DNA of 64,000 nucleotides from Pseudomonas chlororaphis (GTDB lineage Bacteria; Pseudomonadota; Gammaproteobacteria; Pseudomonadales; Pseudomonadaceae): NCBI GenBank assembly GCA_001023535.1, contig CP011020.1, positions 1,457,001 to 1,521,000 of the forward strand, read 5' to 3'. Shown piece by piece: positions 41,889 to 50,344 of this stretch (position 1 is its first letter; each line of letters starts with the position of its first letter). The notes under the pieces were generated by a model. It saw only the letters and a program-made list of their open reading frames with translations, ran no database searches and was not told where the DNA came from. The position numbers and the translations under genes were made by a program.

Positions 41889-44119
41889 ACCCGGATAACC
41901 AAGAAGCCTTCGAAGAACTGCTGGCCAATTGCGCAGACGAACCGATTCGCTTCCCCGGGGCCATCCAGCCTCATGGCGTTCTGCTGATGCTGTCTGAGCC
42001 TGACTTTGTGATCCGCCAGGTCAGCGCCAACGTGCTGCAACTGATGGGCCACGACCCCGACCGGCTGCTGGGCAAGACCCTGGACGCCCTGTTCGGGCTG
42101 GAGCAGGCCGAAGCCATTCTTGTCGCCTGCCGTGCCGCTCCTGAAAGCGACAACGTGCCCGTGGCTATCGTCGTGAACCAGTTGCGCTTCGACGCCCTGG
42201 TGCATCGCCATCAAGGCGCCCTGATCGTCGAGCTGGAACAGCACCTGAGCGACTACCGCCCCGAAGGCGTCAGCGGCGAGGCCAACATGGGCCGCATGCT
42301 GCAACGCCTGCAAAGTGCGAAGACCCTTCAGGCCCTGTACGAAATCAGCGTGCGGGAAATCCAGGCGATGACCGGTTACGACCGCGTATTGATCTATCGC
42401 TTCGAAGAAGAAGGCCACGGCCAGGTGATCGCCGAAGCCAGCGCGCCGTCGATGGAGCTCTACAAAGGCCTGTTCTTCCCGGCCTCGGACATTCCCGAGC
42501 AGGCTCGCGAGCTGTACCGCACCAACTGGTTGCGCATCATCCCCCACGCCGACTATGCGCCGGTTCCTTTGGTCCCCGAGTTACGACCCGATACCGGGGC
42601 GCCCCTGGACCTGAGCTTCGCCACGCTGCGCAGCGTCTCGCCGATCCACCGCCAATACATGAAGAACATGGGTGTGCTGTCGTCCATGAGCATCTCGCTG
42701 ATGGAAGGCGAGCGCTTGTGGGGGCTGATCAGTTGCGGCAACCGCGAGCCGCTGCTGGTCCCCCATGAAATGCGCATGGCCTGCCAGACCATCGGCCAAG
42801 TGCTGTCGTTGCAGATCAGTGCCATGGAAGCCCTGGAACTGACGCGCCAACGGGACGCCAAGCTTGCGAACCTGAAGGTGCTCGCCGCCGCCATGGCCGA
42901 GTCCACCCATAACGTGTTTGACGGCTTGTCCCACGAGCCGCAACGGCTGATGGACCTGGCCGACGCCTGCGGCGTGGCGATTCTGGAGGACAACAAGCTG
43001 CACCGCCACGGCCAATGCCCGGAGCCGGAGCAGATCCGCGAATTGCACAAATGGATCCTGGAAACCGGCCAGCCGGTGTTCGCCCACCACAACCTGGGCA
43101 GCATTTTCTCGCCGGCCCAGGCTTACCAGGAGGTGGCCAGCGGCGTACTGGCGATCCACCTGCCCAAGCCGGTGGAAAATGGCGTGCTGTGGTTCCGCCC
43201 CGAGGTGAAACAAACCCTCCAGTGGAGCGGCGATCCGCAAAAGCCCCTGGACCTGGAGAACAGCGAGACCGGCTTGCGCCTGCGGCCCCGGACGTCTTTC
43301 GAAATCTGGAAAGTCGAAATGGCCGGCATCAGCACCAAATGGACCCATGGCGACCTGTTCGCGGCCAATGACCTGCGGCGCTCGGCCCTGGAGAACGACC
43401 TGGCCCGCCAAGTCCACAAGGAGCGCCTGGCCGTGCAGGCTCGCGACGAGCTGGTGGCGGTGGTCTCCCATGACCTGCGCAGCCCCATGACGGTCATTTC
43501 CATGCTCTGCGGCATGATGCAAAAGGCCTTCAGCTCCGATGGCTCCCACAGCTCCAAGCGCATTTCCTCGGCCATCGACACCATGCAACAAGCCACCAGC
43601 CGTATGAACGCGCTGCTGGAAGACTTGCTCGACACCTCGAAGATCGACGCCGGACGCTACACCATCAATCCCCAGCCGATCGCCGTCAGCCAGATCTTCG
43701 AAGACGCCTTCTCGCTGTTGTCGCCGCTGGCTATCGCCAAGGCCATCGACATGTCCTTCCAGGCCGAACCCGACCTGAAGATCAACGCCGATCCCGAGCG
43801 CCTGTTCCAGGTGCTGTCGAACCTGATCGGCAACGCCATCAAGTTCACGCCGCAGAAAGGCCGCGTGGGCATCAGCGCGATGTCGGTAGGCAATGAGATC
43901 GTGTTCAGTGTTCGCGACACCGGCGAAGGCATTACCGCAGAGCAGTTGCCTCACGTGTTCGACCGCTACTGGACAATCAAGGAGGGCAACCCGAACGGCA
44001 CCGGCTTGGGGCTGTACATCTCCAGGGGGATTGTCCAGGCCCATGGCGGTAAACTGCACGCCGAAAGCCAGCCAGGCAAAGGCAGCGAGTTCACCTTTAC
44101 CGTGCCAAAAATCGACTGA
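41885..44119 (+). CDS. bphP: Bacteriophytochrome histidine kinase
   Basis: A 744-residue red/far-red light sensor. Cys16 (NCADEPIRFPGAIQPHG) is in the position of the biliverdin-attaching cysteine. A PAS domain follows, then GAF (AMTGYDRVLIYRFEEEGHGQVIAEA in parts, with the PASDIPEQAR chromophore motif). PHY has the tongue sequence WFRPEVKQTLQWSGDPQKP. HisKA has His529 (VVSHDLRSPM), and the HATPase has NLIGNAIKFTP, DTGEGI and GTGLGLYIS. All kinase residues are present. No cognate response regulator is adjacent, so the output is unknown. Confidence 0.96.
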   Translation: MNPDNQEAFEELLANCADEPIRFPGAIQPHGVLLMLSEPDFVIRQVSANVLQLMGHDPDRLLGKTLDALFGLEQAEAILVACRAAPESDNVPVAIVVNQLRFDALVHRHQGALIVELEQHLSDYRPEGVSGEANMGRMLQRLQSAKTLQALYEISVREIQAMTGYDRVLIYRFEEEGHGQVIAEASAPSMELYKGLFFPASDIPEQARELYRTNWLRIIPHADYAPVPLVPELRPDTGAPLDLSFATLRSVSPIHRQYMKNMGVLSSMSISLMEGERLWGLISCGNREPLLVPHEMRMACQTIGQVLSLQISAMEALELTRQRDAKLANLKVLAAAMAESTHNVFDGLSHEPQRLMDLADACGVAILEDNKLHRHGQCPEPEQIRELHKWILETGQPVFAHHNLGSIFSPAQAYQEVASGVLAIHLPKPVENGVLWFRPEVKQTLQWSGDPQKPLDLENSETGLRLRPRTSFEIWKVEMAGISTKWTHGDLFAANDLRRSALENDLARQVHKERLAVQARDELVAVVSHDLRSPMTVISMLCGMMQKAFSSDGSHSSKRISSAIDTMQQATSRMNALLEDLLDTSKIDAGRYTINPQPIAVSQIFEDAFSLLSPLAIAKAIDMSFQAEPDLKINADPERLFQVLSNLIGNAIKFTPQKGRVGISAMSVGNEIVFSVRDTGEGITAEQLPHVFDRYWTIKEGNPNGTGLGLYISRGIVQAHGGKLHAESQPGKGSEFTFTVPKID

Positions 44120-44159
44120 GCCGGGCATATCCCCTGACTAATTGGAAACCGAAAGCCCA

Positions 44160-44606
44160 ATGGCCTCACTGAACAAGCAGCAAAAACGCGCCAAGCGCGC
44201 CAAGGACAAAGCCAAGCAGATCCGCATGAGCGGGCGTAAATCCATCCCGATGTATGGCGACCCCGCCTACGCCACCGCTCAACCGCCGGTGTATGTGCTG
44301 GAGCTGTTCGCCAAGCTGCGCGAAGCCGAGGCCGTCAGCCGTGCCGAACTGCTCGACACGCTGCTTTCCTCCCTGAGCGGGATGATCAGCGAACGTCCAG
44401 GCCTGCTCGACCTGAAAAATGCCGAAAACGAAAGCATGGCGGCCACCAACCTGGCCGCCGACATGCTGGTGGACTACCGCATGTGGGCCGACGACATGGA
44501 CCGTGAAGCGGCGCAACGCTGGCTCAGCACCCCGGAGTTCATCAAGGACTTCAGCGAGGCGCTGGATCGGTATCGCCAGTCGATGGAAGAACCCGCCAGC
44601 GAATAA
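44160..44606 (+). CDS. Small protein with lysine/arginine-rich N-terminus (paralogue 2 of 3)
   Basis: A 148-residue paralogue of the gene at 39491, with the basic start MASLNKQQKRAKRAKDKAKQ, a helical middle (YVLELFAKLREAEAVSRAEL) and the end RWLSTPEFIKDFSEALDRY. The start ATG at 44160 is fixed by alignment with paralogue 1. An upstream ATG would add six residues. It follows bphP by 40 nt and might be cotranscribed with it. Function unknown. Confidence 0.7.
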   Translation: MASLNKQQKRAKRAKDKAKQIRMSGRKSIPMYGDPAYATAQPPVYVLELFAKLREAEAVSRAELLDTLLSSLSGMISERPGLLDLKNAENESMAATNLAADMLVDYRMWADDMDREAAQRWLSTPEFIKDFSEALDRYRQSMEEPASE

Positions 44607-44640
44607 ACCGGCCGGCTATTCGTCACCGTGGTATATCCCA

Positions 44641-44668
44641 TTGACATATCCCTCCATTATCCTATGCT
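44641..44668 (+). promoter_or_regulatory. Promoter/operator of vapBC
   Basis: TTGACA (44641-44646) and TATGCT (44663-44668) with a 16-nt spacer form a good sigma70 promoter. ATATCCC occurs twice around the -35 (about 44634 and 44647), and a TTATCCT follows. This suggests the repeated operator bound by the VapBC complex. GGAGGA gives the vapB ribosome site. Confidence 0.6.
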
Positions 44669-44695
44669 TCAACTGCATCCAATGGAGGACGGCAC

Positions 44696-44926
44696 ATGGA
44701 ACAAACCACCCTTTTCATGAGCAACCGCAGCCAAGCGGTCCGGCTACCCAAGGCAGTGGCGATGCCAAGCGACGTAAAGCGTGTAGACGTGATCGCCATA
44801 GGCAGAACGCGCATTATCACGCCGGCTGGCGAAGCCTGGGATAGCTGGTTCGATGGCGATAACGCCACGGCAGACTTCATGGCAGAGCGTGAACAGCCTG
44901 CCGATCAGGAGCGTGAGTCTTTCTGA
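44696..44926 (+). CDS. vapB: Antitoxin of VapBC pair (AbrB/SpoVT type)
   Basis: A 76-residue antitoxin with the VapB start TLFMSNRSQAVRLPKAVAMP (a swapped-hairpin DNA-binding fold). An acidic, disordered tail would wrap the toxin (DSWFDGDNATADFMAEREQP). Its TGA overlaps the toxin ATG by one base. It neutralises VapC and represses its own promoter at 44641. Confidence 0.92.
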   Translation: MEQTTLFMSNRSQAVRLPKAVAMPSDVKRVDVIAIGRTRIITPAGEAWDSWFDGDNATADFMAEREQPADQERESF

Positions 44927-45330
44927 TGATCAAGTTCATGCTCGATACCAACGTCTGTATTTTCACCATCAAGAACAAGCCCCAGATCGTCAGAGAAGCT
45001 TTCAATCGTCATCACGGCCAGCTCTGCATCAGCGCCGTCACACTGATGGAGTTGATCTACGGCGCAGAAAAGTCATCCGCCCCAGAGAAAAATCTCGGCG
45101 TCATCGAAGGGTTCTGTGCCCGACTTGAGGTTTTACCTTTCGGTTATGACGCCGCAGCCCATACCGGCATGATCCGGGCAGAGCTGGCAAAGATTGGCAG
45201 GCCAATCGGCCCCTACGACCAGATGATTGCCGGCCATGCCCGCTCCCTCGGGTTGATCGTAGTCACCAATAATCTGAAAGAATTCGAAAGAGTCCCCGGA
45301 CTGCGCATCGAGGATTGGACAGGGATGTAA
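44926..45330 (+). CDS. vapC: Type II toxin VapC (PIN-domain ribonuclease)
   Basis: A 134-residue PIN domain. The acidic catalytic residues lie in KFMLDTNVCIFTIKNKP (Asp6 region), in TLMELIYGAEKS, in IGPYDQMIAGHARS and in the final VTNNLKEFERVPGL. VapC toxins of this type usually cut initiator tRNA or other tRNAs. It is tightly coupled to vapB. Directly downstream lies the decayed paralogue 3 of the basic-N-terminus family. Confidence 0.94.
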   Translation: MIKFMLDTNVCIFTIKNKPQIVREAFNRHHGQLCISAVTLMELIYGAEKSSAPEKNLGVIEGFCARLEVLPFGYDAAAHTGMIRAELAKIGRPIGPYDQMIAGHARSLGLIVVTNNLKEFERVPGLRIEDWTGM

Positions 45331-45370
45331 CTTCGGTTGCCTGAAGTTAAAAAGCTCCATCAAAACTCCT

Positions 45371-45493
45371 GTTCAGGAAACAGCGGAACATTGGCTTCAC
45401 AGCCCTGAAGTACAGGCGGATTTCGAAACAGCACGCGCCAGCTTCAGAGAGGTCCTCAAAATATTGTGGGATCTTGAGGACGCTCCCGAATAA
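45371..45493 (+). pseudogene. C-terminal remnant of the basic-N-terminus family (paralogue 3)
   Basis: Forty in-frame codons end at TAA (45491-45493) and read as AEHWLHSPEVQADFETARAS plus a helical tail. They match the C-terminal ends of the genes at 39491 (DWVESPQFQADYVAASQA) and 44160 (RWLSTPEFIKDFSEALDRY). No start codon or basic leader precedes them. The upstream flank is the vapC end, so the 5' part was probably replaced when vapBC arrived. Confidence 0.6.
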
Positions 45494-45796
45494 CCCGAAG
45501 TTACTTCTGATTGCGGTAACGCTCATCCGATTAACCCTTCCAACCCCTGTCCAAAGCTGGCACCATCGCGCCTTTTTTTACGCGACTCCCCCGGGATTTT
45601 TAGCGGTAGACACGGTTCAAACGGCCGTTCGGTTGTTGATGGCGCGACAGTCTGCTGCGGCGATGCGACAACCTGCCGCACATCACCGATTTACCCCCCG
45701 TAGCGCTGTTGGCGACCATTCGGACGCATGCTAGCTTGGCCGCCTCGCCACGGAAGGCAGCCAACAGCAAGGGAGCACACACCATGAGGACCGCAC
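45494..45796 (+). other. Intergenic region upstream of the amino-acid ABC operon
   Basis: About 300 bp with no convincing gene. A short frame from 45474 has no coding character. It should contain the promoter of the transporter operon. I see no clear regulator site. Confidence 0.4.
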
Positions 45797-46570
45797 ATGG
45801 CCCAGGCCACGCCCGCGCTTGAAATCCGCAACCTGCATAAACGCTACGGACAGTTGGAGGTGCTCAAAGGCGTCTCGCTGACCGCCCGCGACGGCGATGT
45901 GATCTCGATCCTGGGTTCCTCCGGTTCCGGCAAGTCGACATTCCTGCGTTGCATCAACCTGCTGGAAAACCCCAACCAGGGTGAAATCCTGGTGGCCGGC
46001 GAAGCGCTCAAGCTCAAGGCCGCGAAAAACGGCGAGTTGGTGGCCGCCGACGGCAAACAGATCAACCGCATGCGCAGTGAGATTGGTTTTGTGTTTCAAA
46101 ACTTTAATCTCTGGCCGCACATGAGCATCCTCGACAACATCATCGAAGCCCCACGCCGGGTGCTCGGCCAGAGCAAGGCCGAGGCCATCGAAGTCGCCGA
46201 AGCCTTGTTGGCCAAGGTCGGCATTGCCGACAAGCGCCACGCCTACCCCGCCGAACTCTCCGGCGGCCAGCAACAGCGCGCCGCCATCGCCCGCACGCTG
46301 GCGATGCAACCCAAGGTGATTCTGTTCGACGAGCCGACCTCCGCCCTTGACCCGGAAATGGTCCAGGAAGTACTTAGTGTGATCCGCGCCCTGGCCGAAG
46401 AAGGCCGCACCATGCTGCTGGTGACCCACGAAATGGGTTTCGCCCGCCAGGTCTCCAGCGAAGTGGTGTTCCTTCATCAGGGCCTGGTCGAGGAGCAAGG
46501 ATCGCCACAGCAGGTCTTCGAAAACCCGCTTTCGGCGCGCTGCAAACAATTCATGTCCAGCAACCGCTAA
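45797..46570 (+). CDS. Polar amino-acid ABC transporter ATPase (HisP type)
   Basis: A 257-residue ATPase with Walker A GSSGSGKST, the Q-loop region IGFVFQNFNLWPHM, signature LSGGQQQRAAIART, Walker B VILFDEPTSALDPE and the H-loop LLVTHEMGFA. It powers uptake through the two permeases encoded at 47418 and 48110 with the binding protein at 46584. Sequence type is that of histidine or lysine/arginine/ornithine importers. The ligand is not proven. Confidence 0.94.
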   Translation: MAQATPALEIRNLHKRYGQLEVLKGVSLTARDGDVISILGSSGSGKSTFLRCINLLENPNQGEILVAGEALKLKAAKNGELVAADGKQINRMRSEIGFVFQNFNLWPHMSILDNIIEAPRRVLGQSKAEAIEVAEALLAKVGIADKRHAYPAELSGGQQQRAAIARTLAMQPKVILFDEPTSALDPEMVQEVLSVIRALAEEGRTMLLVTHEMGFARQVSSEVVFLHQGLVEEQGSPQQVFENPLSARCKQFMSSNR

Positions 46571-46583
46571 CGGAGCAGTACAT

Positions 46584-47339
46584 ATGCAGATCTACAAGAA
46601 ATTCCTTTTGGCCGCTGCCGCCAGCCTGGTGCTCTCGGCCAATGCCATGGCGGCCGAAAAGCTGAAGATGGGCATCGAAGCGGCCTACCCGCCGTTCAAC
46701 AACAAGGACGCCAGCGGCCAGGTCGTGGGCTTCGACAAGGACATCGGCGACGCCCTGTGCGCCAAGATGAAAGTCGAGTGCGAAGTGGTCACCTCCGATT
46801 GGGACGGCATCATCCCGGCCTTGAACGCCAAGAAGTTCGACTTCCTGATCTCCTCGCTGTCGATCACCGAGGAACGCAAGCAGGCGGTGGACTTCACCGA
46901 CCCGTACTACTCCAACAAGCTGCAGTTCATCGCGCCGAAAAACGTCGACTTCAAAACCGATAAGGACTCGCTCAAAGGCAAGGTCATCGGTGCACAACGG
47001 GCGACCCTGGCCGGCACCTGGCTGGAAGACGAACTGGGCAGCGACATCACCGCCAAGCTCTACGACACCCAGGAAAACGCCTACCTGGACCTGACCTCCG
47101 GACGCGTCGATGCGATCCTGGCAGACAAGTACGTCAACTATGACTGGCTGAAAACCGACGCCGGCCGCGCCTACGAATTCAAGGGCGACCCGGTGGTGGA
47201 AAGCGACAAGATCGGCATCGCCGTGCGCAAGGGTGACGACGAGCTGCGCAACAAGCTGAACGCCGCGCTCAAGGAAATCGTCGCCGACGGCACCTACAAG
47301 AAAATCAACGACAAGTACTTCCCGTTCAACATCTATTGA
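46584..47339 (+). CDS. Periplasmic amino-acid binding protein (HisJ/ArgT type)
   Basis: A 251-residue protein with a signal peptide (cleavage near AMAA-EKLK) and a family 3 solute-binding fold (MGIEAAYPPFNNKDASGQVV, FDFLISSLSITEERKQAVDF, RVDAILADKYVNYDWL). The basic-amino-acid binder signature is well kept. It starts 14 nt after the ATPase gene and is the most abundant component expected of the operon. Confidence 0.93.
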   Translation: MQIYKKFLLAAAASLVLSANAMAAEKLKMGIEAAYPPFNNKDASGQVVGFDKDIGDALCAKMKVECEVVTSDWDGIIPALNAKKFDFLISSLSITEERKQAVDFTDPYYSNKLQFIAPKNVDFKTDKDSLKGKVIGAQRATLAGTWLEDELGSDITAKLYDTQENAYLDLTSGRVDAILADKYVNYDWLKTDAGRAYEFKGDPVVESDKIGIAVRKGDDELRNKLNAALKEIVADGTYKKINDKYFPFNIY

Positions 47340-47417
47340 TGCTGACGTGCGTGGCCGACGCTGCTGCACCGCAGCGCCGGCCCTTTGCAAAGCCTGCCGC
47401 GATATGAACACACACCC

Positions 47418-48113
47418 ATGATGATCGACCTCTACGGATTCGGCCCGGCGCTCGCCGCCGGCGCGCTGATGACCGTCAAACTGGCACTCTCGGCCTTGTG
47501 CCTGGGGCTGGTGCTGGGCCTGCTCGGCGCCTTGGCCAAGACCTCACCGTACAAGCCGCTGCAATGGCTTGGCGGCACTTACTCGACACTGGTCCGCGGT
47601 ATTCCGGAATTGCTCTGGGTGCTGCTGATCTACTTCGGCACCGTCAACCTGATGCGTGCACTGGGCGAGTACCTGGGCAATCCCGACCTGGCCCTCGACG
47701 CCTTCGCCGCCGGCGTCATCGCCCTGGGCCTGTGCTTTGGCGCCTATGCGACGGAAGTGTTTCGCGGGGCGATCCTGGCGATTCCCAAAGGGCACCGTGA
47801 AGCCGGCGTCGCCCTGGGCCTGTCGAAATGGCGGATCTTCACCCGGTTGATCATGCCGCAGATGTGGCGCATCGCCCTGCCGGGCCTGGGCAACCTGTTC
47901 ATGATCCTGATGAAGGACACCGCGCTGGTCTCGGTGATCGGGCTGGAAGAAATCATGCGCCACGCACAGATCGGCGTGACCGTGTCCAAGCAGCCATTCA
48001 CCTTCTACATGGTGGCCGCGTTCATGTACCTGGGCCTGACCGTATTCGCCATGGCCGGCATGCACCTGCTGGAACGACGCGCCGCGTGCGGCTTTATCAG
48101 GAGCACCCAATGA
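47418..48113 (+). CDS. Amino-acid ABC transporter permease (HisQ type)
   Basis: A 231-residue inner-membrane permease with about five helices and the EAA loop EVFRGAILAIPKGHREAGVALG. The N-terminal LYGFGPALAAGALMTVKLAL is typical of HisQ. The first ATG of a pair (47418, 47421) is taken. Its stop overlaps the next permease by 4 nt. Confidence 0.92.
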   Translation: MMIDLYGFGPALAAGALMTVKLALSALCLGLVLGLLGALAKTSPYKPLQWLGGTYSTLVRGIPELLWVLLIYFGTVNLMRALGEYLGNPDLALDAFAAGVIALGLCFGAYATEVFRGAILAIPKGHREAGVALGLSKWRIFTRLIMPQMWRIALPGLGNLFMILMKDTALVSVIGLEEIMRHAQIGVTVSKQPFTFYMVAAFMYLGLTVFAMAGMHLLERRAACGFIRSTQ

Positions 48114-48799
48114 ACTGGGAAGTCATCATCAAGTGGCTGCCAAAACTGGCCCAGGGCGCGACGCTGACCCTGGAACTGGTGGCCATCGCCGTGATCGCCG
48201 GGCTGTTGCTGGCCATCCCACTGGGTATCGCCCGCTCTTCACGCCTGTGGTACGTGCGGGCGTTGCCCTACGCCTACATCTTCTTTTTCCGTGGCACTCC
48301 GTTATTGGTCCAGTTGTTCCTGGTGTATTACGGCCTGGCGCAGTTCGATGCCGTGCGCAGCAGCGCGCTCTGGCCGTACCTGCGGGACCCGTTCTGGTGC
48401 GCCACGGTCACCATGACCCTGCACACCGCCGCCTACATTGCCGAGATCCTGCGCGGTGCGATCCAGGCCATCCCCCGTGGCGAGATCGAAGCCGCACGGG
48501 CCCTGGGCATGTCGCGGCCCAAGGCGCTGTTCTACATCATGCTGCCCCGTGCCGCGCGCATCGGCCTGCCGGCCTACAGCAACGAAGTGATCCTGATGCT
48601 CAAGGCCAGCGCCCTGGCCAGCACCGTGACCCTGCTGGAACTCACCGGCATGGCCCGTACCATCATTGCCCGGACTTACCTGCCGGTGGAGATCTTCTTC
48701 GCGGCCGGCATGTTCTACCTGTTGATGGCGTTCCTGCTGGTGCAAGGCTTCAAGCAGCTGGAGCGCTGGTTACGCGTCGATGCCTGCCAAGGACGCTGA
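48110..48799 (+). CDS. Amino-acid ABC transporter permease (HisM type)
   Basis: A 229-residue permease, the partner of HisQ in the heterodimer. The EAA loop is EILRGAIQAIPRGEIEAARALG, with hydrophobic segments such as LVAIAVIAGLLLAIPLGIA. The ATG overlaps the previous stop (ATGA). The last 20 nt overlap the start of the methyltransferase gene. Confidence 0.92.
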   Translation: MNWEVIIKWLPKLAQGATLTLELVAIAVIAGLLLAIPLGIARSSRLWYVRALPYAYIFFFRGTPLLVQLFLVYYGLAQFDAVRSSALWPYLRDPFWCATVTMTLHTAAYIAEILRGAIQAIPRGEIEAARALGMSRPKALFYIMLPRAARIGLPAYSNEVILMLKASALASTVTLLELTGMARTIIARTYLPVEIFFAAGMFYLLMAFLLVQGFKQLERWLRVDACQGR

Positions 48800-50012
48800 C
48801 GGCGGCGTGCTGACGGGCGAAGCGCTGCTCGCCCGTTTCACGGCGCTGGATGGGTTTCTCACCGCACACCAGGCCTTGTGGAAACCGCGGCCGTTCACCC
48901 ATCTGCAGCTCCCCTGGGAAACGTCTTACCCAGAGATGGCCCATTGGCTCCGCCAGCGCCCCTTGGAAGCCGCCGAACACGACCATCACCAGCCTTGGCT
49001 GATCGAGCACGCGCCAGCCCCCTTTGCGGAACTGGCGGCCGCTTCCCGCACCTTGAGTTCAGTTGCACCCCTGCCCGCACGAACGCTGGACGCACCGACC
49101 CATCGCCTCAATGTCGAGGTGCCCGGGCGTAAATGGCAGCAGATCGAAGCCTTCGCCAGCCGCCTGCGCTTTGCCAGCGAACCCATCCATTGGCTGGACT
49201 GGTGCGCCGGCAAAGGCCATCTCGGCCGCCGCCTGCTGCACGGCGAGCAACGCCTGACCTGCCTGGAATACGACCCCACGCTGGTCGATAGCGGCCAGCA
49301 GTTGAGCCAGCGTCACCACTTGCCTGCCATGCACCTGCGCCAAGACGTGCTAGCGGCAGACGCCGCCCAGGCAATCGCCCCTGAACACACACCGGTGGCC
49401 CTGCATGCCTGCGGCGACCTGCATGTGCGCTTGCTCCACTTGGCCAGCGCGGCCGGGTGTGCGCAGCTGGCCATCGCCCCGTGTTGCTACAACCGCATCA
49501 GCGCCGAGCACTATCAGCCGCTGTCCGACGCGGCCAAGAGTTCCGCCCTACAGCTTTCTCTCGACGATCTCGGCCTGCCGCTGACCGAAACCGTGACCGC
49601 TGGCGCCCGGGTGCGAAGGCAACGAGACCAGTCCATGGCCCGCCGCCTGGGCTTCGACCTGCTGCAACGGCAAATCCGAGGGTGCGACGACTACCTGCCA
49701 ACCCCGTCCTTGCCCAGCGCCTGGCTGGAAAAATCCTTCGCCCAGTACTGCATCGATCTGGCGGCCCTCAAAGACCTATCCACAGTCGGCAGGCCCGATT
49801 GGGCCGCACTGGAAGCCGCGGGCCAGCAACGCCTGGCCGAAGTGCGCAACCTGGAACTGGTGCGTGGTCTTTTCCGACGCCCGCTGGAGCTTTGGCTGGT
49901 ACTGGACCGGGCACTTTTCCTCAGCCACAAAGGCTACACCGTGCGCCTCGGCACCTTCTGCGAAACACCCCTGACGCCGCGAAACCTGATGCTGCTGGCA
50001 GAGCGTCATTAA
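48780..50012 (+). CDS. SAM-dependent methyltransferase (Methyltransf_32-like)
   Basis: A 410-residue cytosolic protein. A Rossmann methyltransferase core begins near residue 135 with HWLDWCAGKGHLGRRLL (motif I). It is followed by LEYDPTLVDSGQQL (motif II acidic residue), VALHACGDLHVRLL and IAPCCYNRIS, a cluster of cysteines. The substrate is unknown, and RNA or small molecules are both possible. It overlaps the permease gene by 20 nt and is the last gene of that transcription unit. Nothing ties it functionally to transport. Confidence 0.85.
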   Translation: MPAKDADGGVLTGEALLARFTALDGFLTAHQALWKPRPFTHLQLPWETSYPEMAHWLRQRPLEAAEHDHHQPWLIEHAPAPFAELAAASRTLSSVAPLPARTLDAPTHRLNVEVPGRKWQQIEAFASRLRFASEPIHWLDWCAGKGHLGRRLLHGEQRLTCLEYDPTLVDSGQQLSQRHHLPAMHLRQDVLAADAAQAIAPEHTPVALHACGDLHVRLLHLASAAGCAQLAIAPCCYNRISAEHYQPLSDAAKSSALQLSLDDLGLPLTETVTAGARVRRQRDQSMARRLGFDLLQRQIRGCDDYLPTPSLPSAWLEKSFAQYCIDLAALKDLSTVGRPDWAALEAAGQQRLAEVRNLELVRGLFRRPLELWLVLDRALFLSHKGYTVRLGTFCETPLTPRNLMLLAERH

Positions 50013-50344
50013 ATCCCTCGCAGCCTGTGGATAACTCTGTTGATGGAATCTGCCTGGATCCAACGGAACCGCGATTTGTTGACCGAATTCACTGTGTTCA
50101 TTTTTTGTTCACATGGATAAAAAACCATGAAAACAGCTATTTGCGACCCAATGAGAACGTGTTCACAAAATGGCAAGGTTCAAGCGGCTGCATCCATCCC
50201 GTTGTGCATAAGCATCTAAGCAAAACGACATAACCGCCGAATTCAGTGCTGCCTTACAGCACTCATTGCACCCGGCCTGGCGGTGCTATACAACAACCGA
50301 ACGTATCCTGATTGACACCCCGCCGACACATTCAAGGATTGGTC
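50013..50344 (+). other. Intergenic region before the FkbM methyltransferase gene
   Basis: About 330 bp without a gene. TGTGGATAA at 50026-50034 is a perfect DnaA-box sequence just after the upstream stop. A 7-bp hairpin (AGTGCTG/CAGCACT) is at 50245-50263. TTGACA-like and A/T-rich elements precede the FkbM gene but no promoter is certain. Confidence 0.4.

Noticed and set aside
45474..45734. Frame of 86 codons upstream of the ABC transporter operon
   Set aside because: No ribosome site, low-complexity composition and no recognisable domain; it overlaps the remnant of paralogue 3 in another frame.
50026..50034. Perfect DnaA box before the FkbM gene as part of an origin
   Set aside because: It is a single box at a gene end with no cluster around it; one 9-mer of this kind is expected by chance.
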